DNA of 64,000 nucleotides from Eubacteriales bacterium SKADARSKE-1 (GCA_030920305.1 JARLUB010000001.1:372001-436000); one strand, 5' to 3'. Counted from the stretch's first letter, positions 26,117-35,501 are shown. Made by a program: numbers and translations. The notes: generated by a model from the sequence alone, not told the origin.

Positions 26117-26947
26117 TTGATTGTTGCTCTAACAATAAAAAAAATTAGAAATGAAAATTGGTTTAGTAAAATAATGGCCTTAGTATGTCCAAATAAAATA
26201 AATTTTGAAAAAAAAACATTGGGACCAGTTAAACTTTTACATATTACTATAAATCAAAGAAACAAAAGAATTCCATGGAAGAAACTTTCTAAAATATTAA
26301 AAAAGAAAACTCAGAATATTTTATGTCAAGAAAATACAAAGTTGCCAAAAAAATATGGGTTTTCAAGGTATAATTCAACTTGTTTAAAAAAGGTTTTGTG
26401 CAAAAATGCAGCCGTAAACGTTTTAAAACTTAGTAATATAAATCCTAATAAGTTAAAACTTAGCCTTTTTGATCCTAAAGCGGAACATTCTGAGATTTTA
26501 AAGGAATTAATTTTATTTTCAAATCAAGTAAACGTTGTAACTTATAATACATCAAAGTATTTAAAGGATCAGGAAAAAATGATGGCGGAATATGGTGCAT
26601 CCATTGTTGGTTCTGACAACTTAGATTTACTATTTAAAAGTAATGTTGTAATAGCCCCTAACAAAATAATGAAAACGCTACCAATTAGTCAAAGTTGTTT
26701 AGTTTTTACAAGTGAAAGAAGCTCAGCACCTTTAAAAGGAATAATATATCACGACTATAAAATATCTGTGCCACAGATTTTTAATTCCATAATGCCACCT
26801 GATTTAGATCCAGAATATTTTTTATCGGCAGTTTATGATAAATATAACATTTGTGAAATAAAACAGATAATTCCGAAGAATTGTTTGTGTGAAAATAAAG
26901 AATTATCAATAAAAGATATAGCAAGTAAAATTTTTTATGAGCAGTAA
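26117..26947 (+). CDS. Conserved-looking protein of unknown function
   Basis: 276 residues from a TTG at 26117, chosen because AGAGAGG lies 8 bases before it; the frame can be extended to a GTG at 26108. No signal peptide or membrane span. The N-terminal 110 residues are very basic. The C-terminal half alternates beta-type and helical stretches (VNVVTYNTSKYL; GASIVGSDNLDLLFKSNVVIA) like a Rossmann-type fold, though no nucleotide-binding Gly motif is visible. I do not recognise the family. It stands alone between the ftsEX unit and miaB. Confidence 0.75.
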   Translation: MIVALTIKKIRNENWFSKIMALVCPNKINFEKKTLGPVKLLHITINQRNKRIPWKKLSKILKKKTQNILCQENTKLPKKYGFSRYNSTCLKKVLCKNAAVNVLKLSNINPNKLKLSLFDPKAEHSEILKELILFSNQVNVVTYNTSKYLKDQEKMMAEYGASIVGSDNLDLLFKSNVVIAPNKIMKTLPISQSCLVFTSERSSAPLKGIIYHDYKISVPQIFNSIMPPDLDPEYFLSAVYDKYNICEIKQIIPKNCLCENKELSIKDIASKIFYEQ

Positions 26948-27079
26948 TGTTTGTAGATATAAAGTAAAATTCTTTGAAAGTGCCATGGATTTTTTATTAT
27001 ATAGCAATGGTGAATTATTGAAGAGACTTAAAAAAAATGTTAAACTAAAAGTATAATACATTTTGGAGGTACTTTTTAG

Positions 27080-28492
27080 TTGCAAAATATTATAGATACA
27101 AATAAATGTTTGAACGTAAAAAAAGGTGAAGAGCTAGAAATTGTAAAAAAATTGATCTTACAAAGGTTTAAAAATAAAGTACCAAAAGCTCTTGTTAGAA
27201 CTTATGGGTGTCAGCAAAATTTTTCTGATTCAGAAAAAATAAAAGGAGTTTTAGCAGAACTTGGCTTTTTTTTTACAGGAAATGAAGCAGATGCAGATTT
27301 AATTTTATTTAATACTTGTGCGATAAGAGAGCATGCCGAAGATAGAGTTTTTGGAAATGTTGGAGCTTTAAAAAATATTAAGATGAAAAATCCTTCTTTA
27401 ATCATTGCTCTTTGTGGGTGCATGATGGAGCAAGAGCATATTGTAAAAAAAATAAGGACAAGCTTTCCTTTTGTTGATTTAGTTTTTGGGACTCATTCTA
27501 TTTCAAAAATTCCAGAACTTATATATAAAATTCTTTTAAAAAAGCAAAGGGTATTTGAAAATGTGGTAGATGAGAAAGTTATTAGCGAGGATTTGCCAGT
27601 TCTTCGAGAAAATAAAATAAAAGCTTCAGTCCCAATTATGTATGGCTGCGATAATTTTTGTTCATATTGCGTTGTGCCATATGTTAGAGGCCGCGAAAAA
27701 AGCAGGGAACCTTCAAATATACTAAAAGAAGTTAGTGAAATAATAAATTCTGGTTATAAAGAAATAACTCTGTTGGGCCAAAATGTTAATTCATATGGGA
27801 AAAATTTAACCCAGAGTATTAATTTTTCAGAACTTTTAAAAAGAATAGATTCTATAGATGGTGAGTATTGGATTAGGTTTATGACTTCACATCCAAAAGA
27901 TGCAAGCTGTGATTTAATTGATACTATGGCAACAGGTAAACATATATGCAAACATTTACATTTACCGTTTCAATCAGGGAACAATAATATTTTAAAGAAA
28001 ATGAATCGGCATTATACCAGAGAAAAATACCTTGAAATTATTAATTACGCAAAAAAGAAAATACCGGATATATCAATAACAAGTGATGTAATAGTAGGAT
28101 TTCCGGGCGAAACTTATGAAGAGTTTTGCGATACTTTAAGTTTAATAAAAGAAGTTGGATTTTCTTCTTTGTTTACATTTATTTATTCTAAGCGAGAGGG
28201 AACGATTGCAGCTACTTTAGATGACCCGATACCTTATGAAGAAAAGTCTAAATGGTTTAGTGAACTTTTAAAAGTTCAGACGGAGATAGCAGACAATTTA
28301 TATAAAAATATGATAGGCAAAAAAGAAAGAGTTTTGGTTGAAGACAAAAGCTCTAAAGATGGTATATTTATAGCCAGAACTAGTGGAAATATAGCTGTAG
28401 AGATTGAGGACAAAAATAATTTAATTGGGCAATTTGTTGATGTTTTGATATTAGATGCAAAGAGAAGTTACTTAACAGGAAAAATAGTTTAA
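27080..28492 (+). CDS. miaB: tRNA-2-methylthio-N6-dimethylallyladenosine synthase MiaB
   Basis: Radical-SAM methylthiotransferase acting on A37 of tRNAs that read UNN codons. 470 residues: UPF0004 domain with three Cys (TYGCQQN, NTCAIRE, LCGCM), radical-SAM CDNFCSYC (CxxxCxxC), HLPFQSGNN, and a C-terminal TRAM domain. NTCAIREHAEDR marks MiaB rather than MtaB or RimO. TTG start with GGAGG 10 bases upstream. The order miaB-ylbF-mutS is as in many Firmicutes. Confidence 0.96.
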   Translation: MQNIIDTNKCLNVKKGEELEIVKKLILQRFKNKVPKALVRTYGCQQNFSDSEKIKGVLAELGFFFTGNEADADLILFNTCAIREHAEDRVFGNVGALKNIKMKNPSLIIALCGCMMEQEHIVKKIRTSFPFVDLVFGTHSISKIPELIYKILLKKQRVFENVVDEKVISEDLPVLRENKIKASVPIMYGCDNFCSYCVVPYVRGREKSREPSNILKEVSEIINSGYKEITLLGQNVNSYGKNLTQSINFSELLKRIDSIDGEYWIRFMTSHPKDASCDLIDTMATGKHICKHLHLPFQSGNNNILKKMNRHYTREKYLEIINYAKKKIPDISITSDVIVGFPGETYEEFCDTLSLIKEVGFSSLFTFIYSKREGTIAATLDDPIPYEEKSKWFSELLKVQTEIADNLYKNMIGKKERVLVEDKSSKDGIFIARTSGNIAVEIEDKNNLIGQFVDVLILDAKRSYLTGKIV

Positions 28493-28511
28493 AATTTAAG
28501 GAGAAATAAAA

Positions 28512-28919
28512 ATGGATGTTATAGACATAGCAAGACAATTAGGGAAAGCAATTCAAGATGATGAGAATTATTTGAATTTTAAAATAGCCAGTCAAAATAA
28601 TGACGAAGATGAGATACTTCAAAATTTAATAAAAGAATTTAATCTTAAAAAGATTTCTATAAATAATGAAATTTCAAAAGAAAATAAAGATGAGGAAAAA
28701 ATAAAAAATTTAAATGATGAATTGAATAAATGCTATGAAGAAATAATGGAAAATGAAAGTATGAAAAATTATAAGCTTTCAAAGATTGAATTTGATAATT
28801 TAATGAAAAGAGTTAGTGCAATAATTATGCAATCAGCAAACGGTGAAGACCCAGAAACCACTGATTTAGTTGAACCAAATTGCGGTGGCTCTTGCAGCAG
28901 TTGTACAGGTTGTCACTAG
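28512..28919 (+). CDS. YlbF/YmcA-family protein with C-terminal cysteine cluster
   Basis: 135 residues: mostly helical (two long charged helices, about 5-105) as in YlbF/YmcA (RicF/RicA), then a Cys tail CGGSCSSCTGCH. In Bacillus the Ric complex binds [4Fe-4S] clusters and affects RNase Y and phosphorelay function. Its place between miaB and mutS matches ymcA of B. subtilis. The four-Cys tail could bind a metal or an Fe-S cluster; that is inference. Confidence 0.8.
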   Translation: MDVIDIARQLGKAIQDDENYLNFKIASQNNDEDEILQNLIKEFNLKKISINNEISKENKDEEKIKNLNDELNKCYEEIMENESMKNYKLSKIEFDNLMKRVSAIIMQSANGEDPETTDLVEPNCGGSCSSCTGCH

Positions 28920-28937
28920 TTAAAAAATATAGGGTGT

Positions 28938-28985
28938 GGGGTGTCGCGAAAGTGCGAGCATAACGAGCGCGGAAGTGGCGACCCG
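28938..28985. repeat. GC-rich intergenic hairpin element, copy B
   Basis: 48-base GC-rich block. The ends pair with a two-base bulge (GGG-TG-TCGC with GCGACCC). It contains CGCGAAAGTGCGAGC and the related CGCGGAAGTGGCGA. It lies between ylbF-like and mutS. Family shared with 25960, 36213 and 52248. Confidence 0.55.
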
Positions 28986-29044
28986 TAATTATAAATTTAA
29001 ACTAATTATTAGCAACTGACTATTTTATACGGGAGTGTATTATT

Positions 29045-31654
29045 TTGGCAGAATTATCACCAATGATGAAACAATATTTTGAGATAAAAGAGAAAAATAA
29101 AGATTCTATTTTGTTTTTTAGACTTGGCGATTTTTATGAGATGTTTTATGATGACGCAGAACTTGCAGCTAAAGAATTAGAGCTTACTTTAACCGGCCGC
29201 GACTGTGGCCAAGAAAAAAGAGCACCGATGTGTGGTATTCCATATCATAGCTGCGAAAGCTACATTGCACGGCTTATTGAAAAAGGATATAAGGTTGCAA
29301 TTTGTGAGCAAATAGGGGATGTTTCCGCTAAGGGGCTTGTTAAACGCGATATAATAAGGGTTGTTACACCAGGTACAATTTTGGAAAGTGACTTGCTTGA
29401 TGAATCAAAAAACAATTTTATGTGTTCTTTATTTGCAGGTAAATTTGGAATTGGATTTTCTGTGTGTGATGTTTCAACGGGAGAACTTAGTGTAACTCAT
29501 ATTTTTGGACAAGATTCAGAACAAAAATTAAAAAATGAACTTACAAAATTTTCACCTAAAGAAATTTTGCTTAGTGGCGATATAAATAAGTTCCAAGAGA
29601 TTAAAGAGTTTATAAAAGAAAAATTTACCGCTTCAATAGAAGCTTTAAAAGGTAGCTTTAAAAATTTTAGTGAGTGTGAACTTTTAATATTAAAACAATT
29701 TAAAAAAGAAAGTTTAACTGAACTTAATATAGAAAATGAAGATTTAATATTTAGTCTTGCTGAATTGATTTTATATCTTCAAAACACACAAAAAATAGGC
29801 CTTGAAAGAATAAGTTCAATTGACCTATATAGTGAAAATGAATTTATGCGGCTGGACTTAAACACTTGCCGAAACCTGGAATTAGTTGAGACGATGAAGG
29901 GGAAAGAAAAAACAGGCTCACTTCTTTGGGTTTTAGATAAAACAAAAACAGCTATGGGCAAAAGGCTTATTAGAACATATATTGAAAGACCTCTTTTAAA
30001 TTGTATGAAAATAATAAAACGGCAAAATGCCATAGAAGAGCTTTTTTCTAATATTAGATTACTTGATGATATAGGCGAACAGCTAGATGGGATTTATGAT
30101 TTAGAAAGGCTTTTAACAAAAGTAGTTTACGGTTCTGCAAATGCTAGAGACTTAAGAGCTATTTGTTATGCTGTTTCAAGATTGCCAACCTTAAAAGAAA
30201 AGTTAAATGGGGTCAATTCCAATCTTTTAAATGAAATTAAAAATAATATTGATTCGTTAATAGATATAAAGGAACTTATTGATTCTTCGATAGTGGAAGC
30301 TGATATACCGGTATCGTTAAAAGATGGCGGAATAATAAAGCAGGGCTATGACTTAGATCTTGACGAACTTAGAGACGATTTATTTAGCGGTACTGACGTT
30401 ATAGCAAAAATTGAAGCTAGAGAAAAAGAAAAAACCGGGATTACAAAACTTAAAATAGGGTATAATCGAGTTTTTGGGTATTATATAGAAGTTTCAAATT
30501 CATATAAAAATAAAGTGCCAGAAAGTTATATAAGAAAACAGACACTTACTAACTGTGAAAGATATATAACGCAAGAACTTAAAGAATTGGAAGGGAAAAT
30601 ATTAGGAGCTAAAGACAGAGCAATTAATCTTGAGTATGAACTTTTTGTTAAAGTTCGAGAAAAGGTTGCAAGCGCTCTTGGAAGAATTCAAAAAACAGCC
30701 CAAAATGTAGCACAGCTTGACGTTTTATATTCTTTATCGGTGGTGGCGTATAAGAATAATTACACTAAACCGGAAATTAACAATAGTGGAAAAATTATAG
30801 TTAAAGAGGGACGGCATCCGGTTGTTGAACTACTTTCCAAGAATTCTTTATTTGTACCAAATGATGTGCTTTTAGACAAAGACGAAAATAGAGTTGCAAT
30901 TATAACAGGACCTAATATGGCCGGTAAATCTACATATATGAGGCAAATTGCCTTAATTACGCTTATGGCACAGATAGGAAGTTTTGTTCCGGCTGTTTCT
31001 GCTCAAATTGGAATTGTTGATAGTATATTTACAAGAGTTGGAGCAAGTGATGATTTAGCTAGTGGGCAATCAACTTTTATGGTTGAGATGAGTGAAGTTG
31101 CCAATATAATTAAAAATGCTACTTTAAATAGTCTTCTTATATTAGATGAAATAGGACGAGGCACTTCTACATTTGATGGTATGAGCATAGCTAGGGCTGT
31201 TCTTGAATATGTAGCGGATAAGAAAAAGTTGGGCGCAAAAACTTTATTTGCTACACACTACCATGAATTAACAATACTTGAAGATTTAATAGATGGGGTT
31301 AAAAATTATAATATAGCCGCTAAAAAACGAAACGATGATATAATATTTCTTCGAAGAATTGTGCGGGGTGGGGCTGATGACAGCTACGGAGTAGAGGTTG
31401 CAAAATTAGCAGGTATTCCTGAATGGATTATAAGTAGAGCAAAGAAAATATTAAATGAGCTTGAAACACAAAAGCGCCCTGAAAGTCCCAATAGAACCGT
31501 AGTGAACAATGATGAGATAATGCAAATTTCTCTTGAAAACACAAATGATAAAAAGGTTATTGATCGCCTTAAAAAGCTAGATGTAACAACCCTTACACCT
31601 ATTGAATCAATGAATATCTTATTTGAAATTTCAAGTTTTCTAAAAAGTAATTAA
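29045..31654 (+). CDS. mutS: DNA mismatch repair protein MutS
   Basis: 869 residues. Mismatch-binding N-terminus with FFRLGDFYEMFYDDA (the Phe-x-Glu wedge), connector, lever/clamp domains, then the ATPase with GPNMAGKST near residue 622, LLILDEIGRGTSTFDG and ATHYHEL. TTG start supported by GGGAGTG. In many Firmicutes mutL follows; here tyrS does, so mutL must be elsewhere or absent. Confidence 0.97.
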   Translation: MAELSPMMKQYFEIKEKNKDSILFFRLGDFYEMFYDDAELAAKELELTLTGRDCGQEKRAPMCGIPYHSCESYIARLIEKGYKVAICEQIGDVSAKGLVKRDIIRVVTPGTILESDLLDESKNNFMCSLFAGKFGIGFSVCDVSTGELSVTHIFGQDSEQKLKNELTKFSPKEILLSGDINKFQEIKEFIKEKFTASIEALKGSFKNFSECELLILKQFKKESLTELNIENEDLIFSLAELILYLQNTQKIGLERISSIDLYSENEFMRLDLNTCRNLELVETMKGKEKTGSLLWVLDKTKTAMGKRLIRTYIERPLLNCMKIIKRQNAIEELFSNIRLLDDIGEQLDGIYDLERLLTKVVYGSANARDLRAICYAVSRLPTLKEKLNGVNSNLLNEIKNNIDSLIDIKELIDSSIVEADIPVSLKDGGIIKQGYDLDLDELRDDLFSGTDVIAKIEAREKEKTGITKLKIGYNRVFGYYIEVSNSYKNKVPESYIRKQTLTNCERYITQELKELEGKILGAKDRAINLEYELFVKVREKVASALGRIQKTAQNVAQLDVLYSLSVVAYKNNYTKPEINNSGKIIVKEGRHPVVELLSKNSLFVPNDVLLDKDENRVAIITGPNMAGKSTYMRQIALITLMAQIGSFVPAVSAQIGIVDSIFTRVGASDDLASGQSTFMVEMSEVANIIKNATLNSLLILDEIGRGTSTFDGMSIARAVLEYVADKKKLGAKTLFATHYHELTILEDLIDGVKNYNIAAKKRNDDIIFLRRIVRGGADDSYGVEVAKLAGIPEWIISRAKKILNELETQKRPESPNRTVVNNDEIMQISLENTNDKKVIDRLKKLDVTTLTPIESMNILFEISSFLKSN

Positions 31655-31719
31655 GCTTTTTGATTTGGAACTAAAAAAAGATGTTATTTCACAAAATAAA
31701 AAAGCAAGGAGAATTAGCT

Positions 31720-32955
31720 ATGAATGTATTTGATGAACTGAAGGAGCGCGGACTTATAGCTCAAACCACAAACGAAGAGAAAATTAAAGATATGTTAGAA
31801 AATCAAAAAATAAGTTTTTATATAGGTTTTGATCCGACAGCAGACAGCCTTCATGTAGGACATTTTGTGCAAATGATGGTAATGGCGCATATGCAAAAAG
31901 CAGGGCACACGCCAATTGCTTTATTTGGCGGAGGAACCGGGATGATCGGGGATCCTTCAGGCAAAACAGATATGCGAAAAATGTTAACTCATGAAGATAT
32001 AGACCATAATATTTCATGTTTTAAACGACAAATGTCAAGATTTATTGACTTTTCTAATAACAAGGCTATTATGGTAAATAACGCAGATTGGCTTTTAAAT
32101 CTTAATTATATTGAATTTTTGCGTGATATTGGTGTGCATTTCTCAGTTAACCGTATGTTAGCTGCAGAATGTTATAAACAACGCTTAGAAAATGGACTTT
32201 CTTTTTTTGAATTAAATTACATGATAATGCAAAGCTATGACTTTTTAGTTTTAAATCAAAAATATAACTGCCAATTAGAGCTTGGTGGAGATGACCAGTG
32301 GAGCAATATTATTGGCGGTGTTGCGCTAGTTAGAAAAAAACTGCAAAAAGAAGTTTTTGGTATGACTTTTAACCTTTTAACAACTAGTGAAGGCAAAAAA
32401 ATGGGTAAAACTGAAAATGGTGCAGTTTGGCTTGATCCAGAAAAGACAAGTCCGTATGATTTTTATCAATACTGGAGAAATGTTGCCGACAGTGATGTTA
32501 TTAAGTGCCTTAAAATGTTAACATTTGTACCACTATTTAAAATAAATGAATTAGCAAAATTAACTGGCAGTGAACTTAACGGCGCAAAAGAGATATTAGC
32601 TTTTGAAATTACTAAGCTGGTTCACGGACAAGAGGAAGCTGAAAAAGCTCAAAATGCGGCTCGTGCAATTTTTTGCTCGGGCGAAAACACAGATGATATG
32701 CCAACAACTAAAATAAAACTAAGTGACTTTAACGATAAAAAAATACCTGTTGTTGAGCTGTTGATCATCTCTAAACTTGTTGCTTCTAAAGGTGAAGCTA
32801 GAAGGTTAATTGAACAGGGCGGGGTATCAGTACTTTTAAAAGATGAGACAAAAAAAATCTCATCAATAAGCGATGAGATTTTAAAAGATGATTTTACTGA
32901 TAATTTTATAATTATAAAAAAAGGGAAAAAAGTTTTTCATAAAATAGAACTTTAA
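31720..32955 (+). CDS. tyrS: Tyrosyl-tRNA synthetase
   Basis: Class I synthetase, 411 residues. HIGH-type motif SLHVGHF, KMSKS-type motif KKMGKTENG, tyrosine-binding YDFLVL and GGDDQWSN, and a C-terminal S4 domain ([28 protein letters not shown] region). The frame extends upstream to 31681, but AAGGAG lies before the ATG at 31720, giving [12 protein letters not shown], the standard start. There is no room for a T-box leader after mutS. Confidence 0.96.
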   Translation: MNVFDELKERGLIAQTTNEEKIKDMLENQKISFYIGFDPTADSLHVGHFVQMMVMAHMQKAGHTPIALFGGGTGMIGDPSGKTDMRKMLTHEDIDHNISCFKRQMSRFIDFSNNKAIMVNNADWLLNLNYIEFLRDIGVHFSVNRMLAAECYKQRLENGLSFFELNYMIMQSYDFLVLNQKYNCQLELGGDDQWSNIIGGVALVRKKLQKEVFGMTFNLLTTSEGKKMGKTENGAVWLDPEKTSPYDFYQYWRNVADSDVIKCLKMLTFVPLFKINELAKLTGSELNGAKEILAFEITKLVHGQEEAEKAQNAARAIFCSGENTDDMPTTKIKLSDFNDKKIPVVELLIISKLVASKGEARRLIEQGGVSVLLKDETKKISSISDEILKDDFTDNFIIIKKGKKVFHKIEL

Positions 32956-32983
32956 AAAGCTCTATTCAACAAGCTTTAAAATA

Positions 32984-33038
32984 AAACAAAGCATCATGGC
33001 ATTTTTAAAAAGTCTTGGTGCTTTGTTTGGGCTTTTTT
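32984..33038 (+). terminator. Terminator after tyrS
   Basis: A stem of about 13 bp (AAACAAAGCATCA with TGGTGCTTTGTTT, one G-U) and then GGGC plus six T. It occupies the first part of the 332-base gap before the AAA+ gene; the rest holds that gene's promoter. Confidence 0.7.
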
Positions 33039-33169
33039 GATTTATCTTATCATAAAAAATACTACCAAAATAGTTTAAATTTACAGTTATTTTTATTTAA
33101 TAAAACAAAAAAACTATTTTATTCATAAATTTATTACAAAACTGTCCTTAACTTTAAAAGAACTACAAA

Positions 33170-33199
33170 TTGATATTGATGGTTAATATATGGTATAAT
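33170..33199 (+). promoter_or_regulatory. Promoter of the second exported AAA+ gene
   Basis: TTGATA (33170-33175), 18-base spacer, TATAAT (33194-33199), about 85 bases before the start codon. Confidence 0.65.
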
Positions 33200-33287
33200 T
33201 ATATATAAGATATATGTGTCAGATATGCAAGTTTATTATATAACTAATTATACTTATAATTCATTACTAAAAAGGAAGGGAATTTTT

Positions 33288-34721
33288 ATGAAAAAAATTA
33301 TATCATTTATATTAGCAACCTCTATGATAATATCTTGTAGCATTATAGTACCAAATCTTTCCTGTAGGGCAGCAGGTTCAACTAGTGTCTCAAATATTGC
33401 CAATTGCGTTGGAACTTGGTGTAATAAAACATACGAGCAGATGAATGGAGGAGAACGTTTACAATATCATGCAGCCCTAGCCAGTTCGGGTGCATCAGCA
33501 CCTCAGCCTAATGGAATGCTGGAATATATGAAAATGAATTTTCTTTTTCAAATTTTTACTACGGTTGTTCCAATTGGACTTAAAGCTATATATATGTCAT
33601 ATAGCCACTGGAGAGAAAGTCGAAAAAATTGTGGAAAAATATTGGATATTAAGGATCCAATAGCCACATTGCAGAACTTAGATATTGGTTTGTTTTCTTT
33701 AAAAGGGCAAGAAAAGGCAAAAAAACAAATAAGGAGTATGATTTTAAATATCATTACTAAAAAGAATCATAAGTTAAGTTCAGATAAAAATGGAGCTACA
33801 GTTATATATATGGTGGGGCCATCAGGCGTAGGTAAATCATATTCATCTGAAATACTAACAAAAATTTTGACTGGTTCTAATTCAAAACCATATATAATAG
33901 AAGCTTCTGATATAGATAAGCAATCAAAAGCCAGCCCAGTTGAACAGTTGTTTGGCATGCGTACGCTGCGGGTTGGACCATGGGAAACATATGAAAAGTC
34001 TCCACTTATTAATCAGATAAAATCAACTCCTAAAATGGTAGTTTTAATAAATGAGTATGATAAAATGCATAGTCCTGAAATGGATGAAAAACTTAGAACT
34101 ATTATGGATCAAGGCTACATAAAAGTAAATGGTGAAACAATCGATTGTTCTGGTGTAACTTTTATAATTACCTCAAACGAAAGTTCAGGCTCTGTTAATA
34201 ATGGTAATCAGGATACTGAAAATGTAGATGATGGAACGGGTTCTAGAACATTTATCAAACATGATAAGGCATTTTTAAATAGGATTCATTTGATAGAGTT
34301 TGAAAACTTAAGTACACAAGAGTACCAAGAAATAGCAGAAACCCCGTGCAAAGAGCTTGCGATGCGCTTTTTACAAGAATATAAGATATTAATAGACCTA
34401 AGAAAGGTCCCTCAAGTAATAGCTGAAAGAACTTCTAAGCTAAATAAGGGCGCAAGACCAATATATAACTTTATTGAAGAATTAAACACAAAGATTTTAG
34501 ATGAAGTTATCTTAAAGGGAAGACAAGATAAAAATTATACCGGAAAAATTTTCGGAGTGTCTTATGATGAAACTGAAAATGAATTTAAGATAACAGAACT
34601 AGCTTTACCAAAACAGTTAAACGAGCAAGTTGAAAAATCATCACAAGAATCTACAACTGTTGAGTCTATAAATTTAGATAAACAACCAAAAGAACCAATA
34701 CTCTCAGTCAGTCAAAATTAA
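33288..34721 (+). CDS. Exported AAA+ ATPase, ClpB-D2/torsin-like (copy 2)
   Basis: 477 residues from the ATG at 33288 (GGAAGGG upstream; the frame runs on to 33216 without a ribosome site). N-terminal export signal MKKIISFILATSMIISC; IISC fits a lipobox with Cys17, so it may be a lipoprotein. A hydrophobic stretch follows at about 84-103. AAA+ core: Walker A GPSGVGKS (177-184), Walker B VVLINEYDK (251-259), sensor 1 TSN (295-297), FLNRI (329-333), sensor 2 GARP (388-391). The ATPase shares long identical runs with copy 1, including the SSGSVN...DDGTGSRT segment between sensor 1 and the Arg finger. The N-terminal 130 residues are not alike. Ser/Glu-rich tail. Confidence 0.87.
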   Translation: MKKIISFILATSMIISCSIIVPNLSCRAAGSTSVSNIANCVGTWCNKTYEQMNGGERLQYHAALASSGASAPQPNGMLEYMKMNFLFQIFTTVVPIGLKAIYMSYSHWRESRKNCGKILDIKDPIATLQNLDIGLFSLKGQEKAKKQIRSMILNIITKKNHKLSSDKNGATVIYMVGPSGVGKSYSSEILTKILTGSNSKPYIIEASDIDKQSKASPVEQLFGMRTLRVGPWETYEKSPLINQIKSTPKMVVLINEYDKMHSPEMDEKLRTIMDQGYIKVNGETIDCSGVTFIITSNESSGSVNNGNQDTENVDDGTGSRTFIKHDKAFLNRIHLIEFENLSTQEYQEIAETPCKELAMRFLQEYKILIDLRKVPQVIAERTSKLNKGARPIYNFIEELNTKILDEVILKGRQDKNYTGKIFGVSYDETENEFKITELALPKQLNEQVEKSSQESTTVESINLDKQPKEPILSVSQN

Positions 34722-34741
34722 TTTAAAAAGTTAAAATAAGA

Positions 34742-34773
34742 AAAAGCCGTTAACTAAAAAGTTAACGGCTTTT
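34742..34773. terminator. Bidirectional terminator between AAA+ gene and yccF
   Basis: A perfect 13-bp stem AAAAGCCGTTAAC with its complement and a 6-base loop, with A/T runs on both sides, between convergent genes. Confidence 0.9.
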
Positions 34774-34788
34774 AAATTTCATATCTAT

Positions 34789-35163
34789 TTAAATTTGTTT
34801 TACTCTTGCGCCAAATGGCATAAAAGATAACTGAGCAAACTTTAAACATTGAATACCTACAGGGATTCCTATAATAGTAATACACCAAGCAAAACCAATT
34901 ATAACAGCAAAAAGAGCAAGTTCCCAACCAAAAAATATTATCCACAATATGTTTAAAAGAAAGCTTCCAGCACCCCCTTCATAATATATTTGTTTGCCAA
35001 AGGGGCAAAGAACTAAATAAGCTAATTTAAAGCACTGAATTCCAAAAGGGATACCTATAATTGTTATACAGAAGATAAACCCACTAATAAACCACATTAT
35101 TGAAAGAATAAGACCTCCAAAGATAATCCATAAAATATTAGCTAAAGTTTTCATATTTTCCAC
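34789..35163 (-). CDS. yccF: YccF-family inner-membrane protein
   Basis: 124 residues built of two related halves, each with a hydrophobic pair and the motif C-I-T-I-I-G-I-P-x-G-I-Q-C (residues about 32-44 and 93-105), followed by PFG. This internal duplication is the hallmark of YccF (DUF307). Function unknown. Confidence 0.88.
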   Translation of the reverse strand: MENMKTLANILWIIFGGLILSIMWFISGFIFCITIIGIPFGIQCFKLAYLVLCPFGKQIYYEGGAGSFLLNILWIIFFGWELALFAVIIGFAWCITIIGIPVGIQCLKFAQLSFMPFGARVKQI

Positions 35164-35283
35164 CTTTCCTATAAATTATTATACTAATAGTTTTGCCTCG
35201 GGTGCAATAGTAAATGATTATTAAATTTTACTTAAAAAGATATTTAATGTGATATAAGAGCCTTCTTAAAATAAAAATACAAA

Positions 35284-35442
35284 AGAAGCACCCCTAAAAC
35301 AGGGTGCTTCTCACTAAAGAAAAGGAATTTATGAGAATGAAAAAGGTAAAATCAATCTCAACTATAATATTATCATATTTTTAACTTTTTGTAAACACTT
35401 TTTTAAAAAAGTTTACAAAAACATTGAATTAGAAAAAGTAGG
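35284..35442 (-). ncRNA. Candidate minus-strand small RNA
   Basis: In the 338-base gap between yccF and the sleB-like gene a strong hairpin (GAAGCACCC with GGGTGCTTC, 35285-35310) is followed by a U-rich run only on the minus strand, where no gene ends. A minus-strand promoter TTGAAG (35472-35477), 17-base spacer, TAATAT (35449-35454) lies upstream. Together they would define an RNA of about 160 bases with no useful reading frame. On the plus strand the same gap holds a possible 17-codon frame (35331-35384) and an AT palindrome (35392-35417). Speculative. Confidence 0.3.
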
Positions 35443-35501
35443 AATATTATATTACTTATGGGAAAAAATAACTTCAATAAAACCAAGGAGGCGAAGTTAT
35501 T

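Noticed and set aside
35331-35384. 17-codon plus-strand frame as a leader peptide gene
   Set aside because: The ribosome site spacing is short, it has no attenuator following it, and the peptide has no regulatory codon run; too weak to list as a gene.
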